41,232 bases of DNA from an uncultured bacterium. Lineage in GTDB: Bacteria > Cyanobacteriota > Vampirovibrionia > Gastranaerophilales > Gastranaerophilaceae. The notes under the pieces are model-generated. The model made no database searches, had not been told where the DNA came from, and worked only from the letters and a program-made list of their open reading frames with translations. Positions 1 to 7,459 of this stretch are shown here, piece after piece. The position numbers were made by a program, and so were the translations under genes. Where the stretch lies: contig CASEYJ010000005.1 in NCBI GenBank assembly GCA_949292175.1, positions 1-41,232 on the forward strand, written 5' to 3'. Numbering within the stretch: position 1 is the stretch's first letter; the number at the start of each line of letters is the position of its first letter.

Positions 1-531
1 CATCGTCTTAGGAACTTTTAAAGATAATAACTTTAAAATATCTTCTCTGTGTTCATCCAGTTTGGATTTACCCTTACCCTTTGGTCTGCCGAGTTTTACC
101 CCTGCTATTTTTCTGGCATGGAGAGCCTCTTTTGTTCTCATACTTATTAGTTCTCTTTCTATCTGAGCAACTAAAGCAAATATTGTACTTGTAACCGTTG
201 CAGATATGGAGTCTTCATTGTTGCAAAAGTTTTCTTTTAACGAATAAAGTGTTATGCCCTTATCTTTTGTAACTTTAATTACTTCCAGTATCTGTGTTAT
301 GGAACGTGCAATCCTTGACAGTTCCGGTACAATCAACACATCACCGGCTTGCATAGACTCAAGCAATGCACCGAGTTTACGTTCTTTATAGTTGATACGA
401 CCGCTACACTGTTCTTCTGTAAATTCAACATTTCCGAGTTTTAGGCGGTTTGCAAATTGCAGTATATCAATCTTATTTTTTTTTGTGTCCTGTTCTAGTG
501 TAGACACTCGAATAAATGCGTATGTACTCAT
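1..531 (-). CDS. Small serine recombinase (resolvase/invertase family), C-terminus cut by window edge
   Basis: The reading frame is open from an ATG at 531 to the left edge, 177 codons without a stop. The N-terminus reads YAFIRVST, with the catalytic serine of the resolvase/invertase family at residue 10. The family motif ELSRIARS follows near residue 70, then the long E helix (AQIERELISMRTKEAL) and a VKLGRPKGK linker into a helix-turn-helix, which is where the edge falls. At 177+ residues it matches the 180-200 residue small recombinases (invertase Mpi or resolvase type). The start has a good ribosome site (AAGGAA, 5-6 nt upstream). It sits at the outer side of the integrated element and may invert a promoter, resolve dimers, or move the element. 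Which of these it does cannot be decided from the sequence. Confidence 0.88.
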   Translation of the reverse strand, partial: MSTYAFIRVSTLEQDTKKNKIDILQFANRLKLGNVEFTEEQCSGRINYKERKLGALLESMQAGDVLIVPELSRIARSITQILEVIKVTKDKGITLYSLKENFCNNEDSISATVTSTIFALVAQIERELISMRTKEALHARKIAGVKLGRPKGKGKSKLDEHREDILKLLSLKVPKTM

Positions 532-590
532 AATTATTCCTTATATTCAATAAAAACCTTAATAACGGATTTTCTTTGTCTGTATCTAAT

Positions 591-615
591 CAATGAAACT
601 CAGACCTTTTCATTG
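591..615. repeat. Inverted repeat, 8-bp arms
   Basis: CAATGAAA at 591-598 is repeated inverted as TTTCATTG at 608-615 with a 9-nt loop. It lies between the recombinase and the 68-residue gene. It could be a weak terminator for that leftward gene (no clear T-run follows) or a recombination site for the neighbouring small serine recombinase. Both are inference. Confidence 0.35.
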
Positions 616-639
616 TATAAACCCATATAATAAATACGG

Positions 640-846
640 TCATTTTCCTTGTATGGTAATTGCATTTTCAAATTCTAATTTTATCTCACTCATTCCCTGT
701 TCAATACTATCTATTAATGCAAGGATACCGGTAAATTTTCTTTGATTATTTTGAGAAATACCTTCTAAACTCCAAAGAGCATCTTTTAATACAATAACTA
801 AACCATAAGTGTTATATATTTGTTCAAGTAATTTGGCTGTATTCAT
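640..846 (-). CDS. Small unknown protein of the mobile element (68 aa)
   Basis: I do not recognise this protein. The start at 846 is chosen over an in-frame ATG 10 codons upstream because AGAGGA lies 7 nt before it, while the upstream ATG has no ribosome site. The product is mostly helical and acidic (begins MNTAKLLEQIYNTYG and contains an SIEQGMSEIKLEFENA helix), with no signal peptide or membrane segment. It follows the 95-residue gene by 35 bp on the same strand, so the two are probably transcribed together from the divergent control region near 1210. Small helical proteins of this kind are common among phage and plasmid accessory genes. Confidence 0.6.
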   Translation of the reverse strand: MNTAKLLEQIYNTYGLVIVLKDALWSLEGISQNNQRKFTGILALIDSIEQGMSEIKLEFENAITIQGK

Positions 847-881
847 TTTTCTGTCCTCTTTATGTGCAGGGAACAAAGTCC

Positions 882-1169
882 CTACACAATTTCAAACTTT
901 CTGTAATTGCTTTGTTTAATGAAAGCATTGTACAATTCAAGGTATTTTTTCTTAAAAGCGGATGTGTTGAAGTTATTGCGTACAATATTTGTAAATCTTA
1001 CAGTATATACTCCAACTTTCATAACTTCCAATCCTGTTTCATCCATTACTGATTTAACTAATGCTTCTTTCTCTTTCTTCATTTCGTCTAATTCTTTAAT
1101 CTTTGCTTCTAATGCTCTGATATCTCTGATTTCGTTTTCTAGGTTTGATGTGATAATTACTGTTGCCAT
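882..1169 (-). CDS. Small coiled-coil mobile-element protein (95 aa)
   Basis: The start at 1169 (MATVIITSN) has AAAGGAG 7 nt upstream; an upstream in-frame ATG (eight codons earlier) lacks one. Residues about 10-45 form a charged coiled coil (EIRDIRALEAKIKELDEMKK). The C-terminal half (V-YTVRFTNIVRNNF-TSAFKKKYLELYNAF-K) looks like the small proteins in phages and integrative elements that end in a beta strand plus a -FNSK-FKK-P-LYE-Y- motif, whose role is not established. It is the first gene leftwards from the divergent promoter at 1208-1236 and probably forms a two-gene unit with the 68-residue gene. Confidence 0.65.
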   Translation of the reverse strand: MATVIITSNLENEIRDIRALEAKIKELDEMKKEKEALVKSVMDETGLEVMKVGVYTVRFTNIVRNNFNTSAFKKKYLELYNAFIKQSNYRKFEIV

Positions 1170-1207
1170 GTTTGTTCTCCTTTCAATTAACATTTGCTTA
1201 CTCTTAT

Positions 1208-1236
1208 ATATTACAACAATATTGATAGAATTACAA
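1208..1236 (-). promoter_or_regulatory. Sigma-70-type promoter for the leftward small genes
   Basis: On the minus strand TTGTAA (1231-1236) is followed after exactly 17 bp by TAATAT (1208-1213). The operator arm at 1232-1246 covers the -35 box. The first leftward gene begins 38 bp beyond the -10 box and has its own ribosome site. Confidence 0.6.
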
Positions 1237-1288
1237 CATGTATGATGTATATTTTACAATTCTTCATAATTCTATCATACATGTTGTA
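1232..1288. repeat. Inverted operator pair between divergent promoters
   Basis: Two perfect 15-bp arms, 1232-1246 (TACAACATGTATGAT) and 1274-1288 (its exact reverse complement), are separated by 27 bp. Each arm ends in the -35 box of one of the two divergent promoters. This arrangement suggests one regulator that controls both sides equally. The regulator is not identified; the products of the flanking genes are candidates. Confidence 0.65.
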
Positions 1289-1312
1289 CTAACAACAGAA
1301 ATAATGTAATAT
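1284..1312 (+). promoter_or_regulatory. Sigma-70-type promoter, probably giving a leaderless message
   Basis: TTGTAC (1284-1289) and TAATAT (1307-1312) are 17 bp apart, the mirror image of the leftward promoter. Only 6 bp separate the -10 box from the ATG at 1319, so transcription would start at or next to the start codon. There is no ribosome site before that ATG, which agrees with a leaderless transcript. Confidence 0.55.
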
Positions 1313-1318
1313 ACAAAT

Positions 1319-1726
1319 ATGGTTAAAAATGGAAAACTGTTAAATAGACTTGAATTAAAGTTACAGAAAGATATTGAGACCCTCATGACGGATTGTGAGG
1401 TCAAATTCTCTGTATTTCTTCCTGTATTACGTAATGATTTACCGGAGGATAAGTCCTCAAATGATTACAAGAATAAGCACAAAGCGGAATATTTAAAGCA
1501 ACTCAGGGCTTCTTATTCTGTTGAAGAAATCCAGAAAATGTTAGGAGTATTAGGGTATACAATACGATTAACATTAAACAATCACGAAATTGAGCCGGTT
1601 AAATATGGAATAGATGATATTAAAGTTAAATATACCGAACTCATGGCAGTGTGTGAGTTGTTGGGCATAAATATTGAATGGATGCCCATAGAAGGGGTGG
1701 CTAAAAATACAACACATGCATTGTAA
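1319..1726 (+). CDS. Unknown protein of the mobile element (135 aa)
   Basis: I do not recognise this protein. It opens with MVKNGKLLNRLELKLQKDIETLM, continues with a charged central part and ends with a compact mixed segment (VEEIQKMLGVLGYTIRLTL ... YTELMAVCELLGINIEWMPI). There is no signal peptide or membrane segment. It is the first rightward gene after the divergent control region, and its ATG lies six bases after the -10 box without a ribosome site. Position next to the operator pair makes it a candidate regulator of that pair, but no convincing helix-turn-helix is visible. Confidence 0.6.
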   Translation: MVKNGKLLNRLELKLQKDIETLMTDCEVKFSVFLPVLRNDLPEDKSSNDYKNKHKAEYLKQLRASYSVEEIQKMLGVLGYTIRLTLNNHEIEPVKYGIDDIKVKYTELMAVCELLGINIEWMPIEGVAKNTTHAL

Positions 1727-1828
1727 AACAGCCATAGAAAATTTTTGGAAATTTTGAAACTTTTGCTATTTAACAGATTACCTATTAAAAATACAAAATT
1801 TGTATATAGTTTTTATAACGGAGACAAT

Positions 1829-2761
1829 ATGAATTACATAGATAATATAACTCTTTCTATATATATTAAACTTCTGATGGGGAATGATGTATATTTAAAT
1901 GGAATGAGTTTTGAAAATAGACGTCAGTTGGAAAGATTTGCAAGCACGCTTGATTCAAACTTTAGGAGTGATACTTCCCAGATGACAATAGAAGAAGAGG
2001 AATCTTATAATGACTCATATCAACCTGTCATTGTTTATAACCAAGATTTATTTGAAGTACATATATCTTGCCAAGACAATAACAAGCTGAGAGTATTTCT
2101 CACAGAATATAGTCAGTTATATTATGAAGGTGAGCTTATAGAAAATGATAATATCAATGACTCGTTTGAGATACTGAATAATACACTGATTGAAATAACC
2201 AAAAATATTACAACTAACAAAAAACGTTATATACTTACAGATACCAAGTTTGCTCCGCTGATATTAGCCAGATATCTTGAAAATAATAATTTTATTAAAG
2301 ATTTGGATATCAGACTTGCTACAGAAGATGAAATGCCATATCATCCTATGGAATTGTACGAAGATAACGAGTTTGGAGACGTTGAGAAAACGCAATACTG
2401 GCAAGATTACTTTATCTGTAAATATACGCTTGACATGGAGTGGTATTTGGATAAGTTTAGCAGAACTGCAAGTAAAACTGTTACTGTTAAAAGACGCACT
2501 ACCTACCCAAAACAGCAGCAAAAATTACTTGATGTCATAACGAAATGGGTAAAAGTAGAAAAACGTTATCAAATAGACCCTGAAAGTTTATTTAACAGAG
2601 CAAAATTGAAATTAAAAGCAAAAAATGAAGATATGGCAATATCACGGCTAAATATGTGTTACAAAGAGATAAATAATACAACTACAGCACTCATTAAAAA
2701 GAATAAGGGCACTGGCTTTTACGAGATTTCAAAGGATTTTCAACCTGATAGTGAAAACTAA
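1829..2761 (+). CDS. Unknown protein of the mobile element (310 aa)
   Basis: I do not recognise this protein. The start at 1829 (MNYIDNITLS) is supported by CGGAGA five bases upstream; the frame extends further 5' only through a TTG without a ribosome site. The first 220 residues are acidic and globular. The last 90 residues turn strongly basic and helical (TVKRRTTYPKQQQKLLD ... FNRAKLKLKAKNEDM), which would suit DNA binding. It precedes the replication initiator and the candidate origin, and its stop codon overlaps the first palindrome of that region, so a partner or accessory role in replication is a reasonable guess and no more. Confidence 0.6.
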   Translation: MNYIDNITLSIYIKLLMGNDVYLNGMSFENRRQLERFASTLDSNFRSDTSQMTIEEEESYNDSYQPVIVYNQDLFEVHISCQDNNKLRVFLTEYSQLYYEGELIENDNINDSFEILNNTLIEITKNITTNKKRYILTDTKFAPLILARYLENNNFIKDLDIRLATEDEMPYHPMELYEDNEFGDVEKTQYWQDYFICKYTLDMEWYLDKFSRTASKTVTVKRRTTYPKQQQKLLDVITKWVKVEKRYQIDPESLFNRAKLKLKAKNEDMAISRLNMCYKEINNTTTALIKKNKGTGFYEISKDFQPDSEN

Positions 2762-2880
2762 CGGTTAGTTTCGTTATAAATAGAATTTACAAATGTTTAC
2801 ATATACCTGTTGTTCAATATCTGACAGCAGGTTATTTGTATGCAAACTAACCAAGTTAGAAATCCGTGAAGAAGTTAGTT
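2756..2880. promoter_or_regulatory. Repeat-rich leader; candidate replication origin or control site
   Basis: The noncoding stretch before the replication initiator holds a 15-bp palindrome AACTAAC-G-GTTAGTT (2756-2770), an 8-bp hairpin ACCTGTTG/CAGCAGGT (2805-2812 with 2825-2832, 12-nt loop, one G-U pair), a second inverted pair CTAAC/GTTAG (2848-2852 with 2855-2859), and another GTTAGTT (2874-2880). Repeated AACTAAC boxes and a hairpin directly upstream of a gpII-like rep gene are the layout of a rolling-circle origin or an autoregulated rep leader. Function is inferred from position. Confidence 0.4.
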
Positions 2881-2920
2881 TAGAGGTTGTGTAATAAGAG
2901 TATCGGAAAAGGATATTCTA

Positions 2921-4414
2921 ATGAATAAGACCCACAAAAAGAAAACTGATAAATATATTCATAACGATACATCAAGAACTGGTGATGTAAAGACTAATGA
3001 CTTTAATCTTGATAAAGAGAAAACCCCAGCCTTGAGTACTTTAAGGACACAGATAAAGACTGCAATGAGCCTTATTGAGGCAAAAGGTGTGACACATACA
3101 AGAATAGAATTTGACCGTTTAAGAATAGGCATTAATATCGGCCTTTATGGGCACAGAATACATTTTGAAGATTTTGTCATGGAAGACGTTGAAAATCCGA
3201 AAGAACCGCCGTCATACTATAATAAGGATGAGGGGAATCTACCAGCCAGACGTTCATTTATATCTAAAGAATATGACGATGAAGAGTACGATATATCAGA
3301 TTTATTTGATTCAGAAGAAGAATATCAAGAGTATTTAGAAATTGAACAACAGAAAAAGGAAAGCGGTACTGAACCAGAACCAGAGCCAGAACCTGATATT
3401 TTCTCGGATTTCAGCATTAAACGCCGTATCAGATATGATGATTATAAAGGACAGGTTGGCTTAATTAATCTGTTTTTATTTAAAGGCTACTTTGTTGTTG
3501 ATATTACAGGTAAATGGATGGCTGGTAATGGTGTACTTGGAAGCCTGCATAGAGATAATATTAGAGAAGCCCTGCAAAAGGTTATAGAGCTAGGAATAGT
3601 TGACTTTAACATTGATGAATTTATTAAATACGCACAAGTTTTCATCTGTGATGTCGTTGTTGATATTCAACTAGAGTCACAAAAACAGGTTAGCAGATAT
3701 ATTGACGGTATTAGTTCATTCTTCCCAATATCGACCAATAGACATAATATCGATAAATATGGCAGACACGGGTTGATGTTAAAGCCTAAAGCCCAAAAGG
3801 CAGGTTTCTCTTTTGCTATTTATTCAAAAGGTCAAGAACTCGATTACAGTTATAGAAGAACAACTAAAGCAACCTTATACACTGATATGATTGGGGATAC
3901 TGGTGTTGAACTTGCAGAGAGAACATTAAGATTTGAGTTAAAGCTATTCTCTTTATCCAGTATACGCAGGAACCTTGATATTACTATGGATAAGGCACGT
4001 ATAGTGAGATTGACAGATGTTCTCAACTGTACAGCTCCCGTTTTGTTGACACAAATAGAGTTATTTACCGGTAAGCCTGAACAGTTATTGGAACGTCTGC
4101 AATTGTTAGAGGATGTTGAGACAACAACAGACAGATTGCCCCTCAAAGAAATCTTCATAGCAGAAAGATTTATTGAAATACTCAGAGAAAATAATTTCAA
4201 TATCACCATAACACGCAGTCATATAAGGACCGAGTACGTAAATGCGACAGACAAGGAGCTTGAAGAGTTTACTCGTTTGGCTAACATACGCAGGAATATT
4301 TTAACATTCCTTGCTTACCGTAAACCTAAATCGGTAACAATAATGCTGGATATTCTTTGTCGATTACAAACTTATTATCGAATACAAACAGTAAGTGAGG
4401 GTACAAATGGCTAA
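2921..4414 (+). CDS. gpII/X-like phage/plasmid replication initiation protein (497 aa)
   Basis: Residues about 165-360 follow the order of conserved stretches in filamentous-phage gene II replication proteins (Phage_CRI/Phage_X). There is a strand pair ending VVDITGKWMAGNG-LGS, a helix, the strand FICDVVVDIQ, then FSFAIYSKGQELDY, and an LRFELKLF segment matching the family's conserved LRFE motif. Family members nick DNA to start rolling-circle replication. The N-terminal 165 residues are less typical and include an EPEPEPEPD linker. The start has AAAAGGA 7-8 nt upstream. It lies directly behind the candidate origin and overlaps the next gene by 8 nt. Length exceeds M13 gpII (about 410 residues). 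A catalytic tyrosine cannot be assigned by eye. Confidence 0.55.
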   Translation: MNKTHKKKTDKYIHNDTSRTGDVKTNDFNLDKEKTPALSTLRTQIKTAMSLIEAKGVTHTRIEFDRLRIGINIGLYGHRIHFEDFVMEDVENPKEPPSYYNKDEGNLPARRSFISKEYDDEEYDISDLFDSEEEYQEYLEIEQQKKESGTEPEPEPEPDIFSDFSIKRRIRYDDYKGQVGLINLFLFKGYFVVDITGKWMAGNGVLGSLHRDNIREALQKVIELGIVDFNIDEFIKYAQVFICDVVVDIQLESQKQVSRYIDGISSFFPISTNRHNIDKYGRHGLMLKPKAQKAGFSFAIYSKGQELDYSYRRTTKATLYTDMIGDTGVELAERTLRFELKLFSLSSIRRNLDITMDKARIVRLTDVLNCTAPVLLTQIELFTGKPEQLLERLQLLEDVETTTDRLPLKEIFIAERFIEILRENNFNITITRSHIRTEYVNATDKELEEFTRLANIRRNILTFLAYRKPKSVTIMLDILCRLQTYYRIQTVSEGTNG

Positions 4415-4577
4415 GAAACTCTTTGTTGAATTTGTACCAAACAATGATGTTACTGATATAGCTGTAGATAATGCGTTATTGACACAGCTAATGGTAATGG
4501 CAACGCAAATAGGTATCAGGGTTGATAATCCTGATGATGTACAGTATAAAATAAGAAAGGAGACAGATGATGTCTAA
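4407..4577 (+). CDS. Small unknown protein between rep and integrase (56 aa)
   Basis: The start at 4407 (MAKKLFVEFVPNND) has GTGAGGGT 5-7 nt upstream. The gene overlaps the 3' end of the replication initiator by 8 nt and the 5' end of the large recombinase by 8 nt, so all three are translationally coupled. The protein is a single small domain with no membrane segment or metal ligands. By position it might be a recombination directionality factor for the integrase or an accessory replication protein; the sequence itself does not show which. Confidence 0.65.
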   Translation: MAKKLFVEFVPNNDVTDIAVDNALLTQLMVMATQIGIRVDNPDDVQYKIRKETDDV

Positions 4578-6273
4578 AAAAATTATTCGTAGTAAAAAAA
4601 TTGTTGTAGGTTATGGAAGAGTCAGCTCTGCTGAACAGGCTAACAGTGGGCTAAGTCTTAATATGCAACGTGAACAATGTGAACAAAAAGCAATCAAAGA
4701 CGGTTATACCTTCGTTTACTTTGAAGACGCAGGGAAAACAGGCTCTAATACTCACAGAAAAGGACTTAGAGCAATGCTTAAATACGTAAAGGAACACCGT
4801 AACGAAGTCGCTTATGTTATTGTATGGAAACTGGACAGGCTCTCTCGTTGTCTTGATGATTTCTTTGCTGAAATTCTACGACCACTCAAAAAATATGGCT
4901 GTACTATTGCCAGTATTATGGAAAACTTTGACGATATAAGTAAGGTAAAAAAAGTTCTTATAGGAGTTTATATCGGGCAGGCAGAAGATGAATTAGATAA
5001 TATAAAAGACAGGACAAGTTCAGTTCTTAGAAACAGAGCAGAAAAGGGTTACAAACTCGGCAAAGCTCCGGTGGGGTATATCAATGCACGAGACGAACAC
5101 CGACATGGCATAATTGTACCGGACCCAGATAGAACTCATCATATTAAGCGTTGTTTTGAACTGTATGCAACAGGATTATTTACATACGAAATGGTAGGTA
5201 AAGAACTTGCTAAATATGGTTTTGTAGACAGCAAGGGAAGACCATACTCAAAGAAGCGAATTCAAGATATTCTCAAAAGCCCCGTATATATCGGAAAAGT
5301 CACCTATGGTGATGATATCTTTGACGGTGTACACGAATCTATTGTGTCAGAAGAATTATTCTATCGAGTTCATCTCTTACTTAAAGATAAAGACGTAAAA
5401 AGACCTAAAGGTCTTGTTTATACATATTCAAACTTTATTAAATGTGCGAAGTGCGGTTACTCAATGGTAGCCGTAACTAAACGAGGTGCACATAATAGCG
5501 GTATCTATACGTATTACCACTGTACGAATTATAAGAATGCTCATACTAAAGAAAAAAATATTAACGAAAATCTTATAGATGAAGCGATACAGGAAGTTAT
5601 TGATAGCTTTGATATTACAGAAAAGGAGATAAAATGTATAAAGAAGCAGATAAATAACGCTATTACAGACCTGAAACAATATGAACATAAGTCTATTGAT
5701 GATTTAAAGAAAGAATATGACCAAATAGTAGATGACATTGCTGAAAAGTTGACTCAGAAGAATACTGATAAACTTGGTATTAGTGAAACCACACGTACAG
5801 AGGTATTACGGAAACTAGAAACACGTAAGAATGATATAAAACATAAGATTGACAACCTTATGGAAAATTCTAAAGATACAATAAAACGTATAAGCATTCT
5901 GATTGATTTTGCAAACCGTCTTCCAGAACTTTATCTGAAAGCTACGCTTGATGAGAAAAGATTAATACTCAATACTATAATCGAGAGTATTACATATAAT
6001 GAGGATGATAATACTTTGTCGGTTAAATTAAGACCTGTTTTTGAACATTTGAGGCAACTTAAACTGAAACATAAACAGGAATTTAAAGAAGACTTAAAAA
6101 TATTGACTGGAACCTTCGATTCTCGCTCAGGCAGTACGAAACAGGCTCTTGAAAATAGCCGTTTGGATTTAAGCAAAATTAGAGAGATTGGAACCCGCCC
6201 AAATGGCTTAAATACTAAAATAGAGCCTCTTCATAAAGGCTCTAAAAAATTAAATGTCGATGGGGGGACTTGA
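4570..6273 (+). CDS. Large serine recombinase (integrase); stop codon lies in tRNA-Leu
   Basis: The N-terminal resolvase domain carries YGRVSS with the catalytic serine at residue 19, then VWKLDRLSR. The Recombinase domain follows ([11 protein letters not shown] ... [21 protein letters not shown]). A zinc ribbon with C292, C295 and C318 and a long coiled coil (about residues 355-460) complete the serine-integrase plan. Such enzymes integrate and excise elements between short att sites. ATG codons at 4567 and 4570 are both possible; GGAG is 4 and 7 nt away respectively, favouring 4570. The last about 17 codons run through the tRNA-Leu terminator hairpin and into the tRNA 3' end, where the antisense T-arm supplies the TGA, so the extreme C-terminus is probably host-derived sequence. 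Confidence 0.93.
   Translation: MSKKIIRSKKIVVGYGRVSSAEQANSGLSLNMQREQCEQKAIKDGYTFVYFEDAGKTGSNTHRKGLRAMLKYVKEHRNEVAYVIVWKLDRLSRCLDDFFAEILRPLKKYGCTIASIMENFDDISKVKKVLIGVYIGQAEDELDNIKDRTSSVLRNRAEKGYKLGKAPVGYINARDEHRHGIIVPDPDRTHHIKRCFELYATGLFTYEMVGKELAKYGFVDSKGRPYSKKRIQDILKSPVYIGKVTYGDDIFDGVHESIVSEELFYRVHLLLKDKDVKRPKGLVYTYSNFIKCAKCGYSMVAVTKRGAHNSGIYTYYHCTNYKNAHTKEKNINENLIDEAIQEVIDSFDITEKEIKCIKKQINNAITDLKQYEHKSIDDLKKEYDQIVDDIAEKLTQKNTDKLGISETTRTEVLRKLETRKNDIKHKIDNLMENSKDTIKRISILIDFANRLPELYLKATLDEKRLILNTIIESITYNEDDNTLSVKLRPVFEHLRQLKLKHKQEFKEDLKILTGTFDSRSGSTKQALENSRLDLSKIREIGTRPNGLNTKIEPLHKGSKKLNVDGGT
6215..6243 (-). terminator. Probable terminator of tRNA-Leu
   Basis: AGAGCCT (6222-6228) pairs with AGGCTCT (6237-6243). 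On the minus strand the stem follows the tRNA by 11 nt and is followed by ATTTTAG, a short U-rich tail. It lies inside the last codons of the large recombinase. Confidence 0.5.
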
Positions 6274-6335
6274 ACCCCCACGGATTACTCCACACGCCCC
6301 TCAAACGTGCACGTCTACCATTCCGCCACATCGAC
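6255..6335 (-). tRNA. tRNA-Leu(GAG)
   Basis: The acceptor strands GTCGATG and CATCGAC pair perfectly. The anticodon stem CACGT/GCGTG encloses TTGAGGG with anticodon GAG and U33, a long variable arm (TGGA-GTAA-TCCG) marks class II leucine tRNA, and the T-arm reads GGGGG-TTCAAGT-CCCCC. The discriminator is A, as in leucine tRNAs, and CCA is not encoded. Its 3' end overlaps the end of the large recombinase gene in antisense, and it is the likely integration target. Confidence 0.93.
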
Positions 6336-6587
6336 TCAAAACAAATATTCTCTTTTCAATTTTCTATATCTACTCTGTCGATGCGACGGATGTTGAGTCT
6401 AGCTCAACCCTCTCGGAAAATGATACTCAATCATTTTCCTGCGGCAGAGTGCCACACCGACCTAAAATAAATATTCTATTTTCAATTTTCTATATCTACT
6501 CTGTCGATGCAACGGATGTTGAGTCTAGCTCAACCCTCTCGAAAAATGATACTCAATCATTTTCCTGCGGCAGTGTGCCACATCGAC
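6336..6587. repeat. Two tandem 126-bp units with tRNA-like ends
   Basis: Units 6336-6461 and 6462-6587 have identical length and differ at a small number of positions. Each is a 41-nt AT-rich spacer plus an 85-nt core (6377-6461 and 6503-6587). Read on the minus strand each core begins GTCGATGTGGC (one change in the first unit), as tRNA-Leu does, and ends CATCGAC. In between lie three hairpins: GGCA/TGCC, GAAAATGAT/ATCATTTTC and GTTGAG/CTCAAC. The acceptor and long-hairpin differences keep pairing (A-U versus G-U). No normal anticodon arm can be placed, so these are not functional tRNAs. Confidence 0.8.
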
Positions 6588-6605
6588 TTAATATGAAACA
6601 AACAA

Positions 6606-6643
6606 GTAACTTATAACTTGTCCATCCACAAGTTATAAGTTAC
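6606..6643 (-). terminator. Perfect 15-bp hairpin downstream of surE
   Basis: GTAACTTATAACTTG (6606-6620) and its exact reverse complement (6629-6643) enclose an 8-nt loop. It lies 25 bp beyond the surE stop codon. The stem is AT-rich and followed on the minus strand by TTGTTTC, so it is a plausible though not classical terminator, or an RNA 3' end stabiliser. Confidence 0.5.
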
Positions 6644-6667
6644 CATAAATATGATTTTTAGTAAAGA

Positions 6668-7459
6668 CTAAAACCAATTACATCCATCTTCGTTACACAA
6701 AACGCCATTCAAATCCGCCATTACTCCTTTACGGGTCATTTCATATGTAACAGGAGTAATTGAAATTTTATTACTACGTACAGCAGCAATGTCTGTATTT
6801 GCACCCTCAGGCTCAGATATCAATTCTCCGGCCATCCAATAATATACTTTACCTCTTGGATCTACACGCTTTTCATAATTATCGGTAAACATCTTTCGAC
6901 CCAACTCTGTAATGGCAATCCCAGAAATATCATCTGCATCCAATGCAGGAACATTCACATTCAATATTGTTTTTGCAGGGAATTGAAAATCTTTTAACTT
7001 ATGCAACAATCCATTGATAAATTTTCCGGTAAATACAAAATCATCATAATCACACTGCATACTTGCAAGTGAAACTGCAATACTTGGAACTCCCAACATT
7101 GCACCTTCCATTGCACAGCTGACTGTTCCTGAATACAAAATATCAGCCCCTAAATTTGGACCATGATTAATACCCGAAATTACCAAATCAGGCATTTCTT
7201 CCTTAGATAATATCGCATTTATACCTATTTTTACACAATCACCCGGAGTACCGGTGGTAACCCAAGTTCTCTTCGCTCCACTTATCGTCTCCAACTCTTC
7301 AACCCTTAAAGGTGTGTGTAAAGTTAGAGAATGACCAGCTGCACTACGCTCTCTATCCGGCGCAATTACATATACATCATGTTCTGCTGACAAAGCTTTT
7401 GTCAAAACTCTTATACCATTAGCAGCTATCCCATCATCATTGGAAATTAATATTTTCAT
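6668..7459 (-). CDS. surE: 5'/3'-nucleotidase SurE (263 aa)
   Basis: SurE removes phosphate from nucleoside monophosphates in the cytoplasm and is linked to stationary-phase survival. The metal site is visible: NDDG at residues 7-10, S39 in the RERSAAGHS stretch and N98 in SGINHGPNLG. The conserved LYSGTVSCAMEGAMLGVPSIAVS follows. Length is typical (about 250-265). The start has AAGGAG 6 nt upstream. It stands alone, convergent with nothing, with the tRNA-Leu repeats downstream and a candidate small RNA divergent upstream. Confidence 0.96.
   Translation of the reverse strand: MKILISNDDGIAANGIRVLTKALSAEHDVYVIAPDRERSAAGHSLTLHTPLRVEELETISGAKRTWVTTGTPGDCVKIGINAILSKEEMPDLVISGINHGPNLGADILYSGTVSCAMEGAMLGVPSIAVSLASMQCDYDDFVFTGKFINGLLHKLKDFQFPAKTILNVNVPALDADDISGIAITELGRKMFTDNYEKRVDPRGKVYYWMAGELISEPEGANTDIAAVRSNKISITPVTYEMTRKGVMADLNGVLCNEDGCNWF

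Noticed and set aside
907..1245. Open frames on the plus strand opposite the 95-aa gene
   Set aside because: They run antisense to a gene with a good ribosome site and have no ribosome site of their own; the longer one would cross the operator arm.
1745..1828. Upstream extension of the 310-aa gene from a TTG codon
   Set aside because: No ribosome site, whereas CGGAGA precedes the ATG at 1829.
2264..2540. Open frames on both strands inside the 310-aa gene
   Set aside because: No ribosome sites and low-complexity composition; they are shadows of the longer gene.
3850..4209. Minus-strand frame of 119 codons inside the replication initiator
   Set aside because: Serine/leucine/asparagine-rich antisense shadow with no ribosome site or family signature.
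6336..6587. CRISPR-like or additional tRNA interpretation of the tandem units
   Set aside because: Only two units, no unique spacers, and no placement of an anticodon loop with U33 plus D- and T-arms on either strand.
6254..6616. Plus-strand frames across tRNA-Leu and the 126-bp repeats
   Set aside because: They translate antisense tRNA and tandem repeat; the repeated amino-acid pattern is explained by the DNA repeat.
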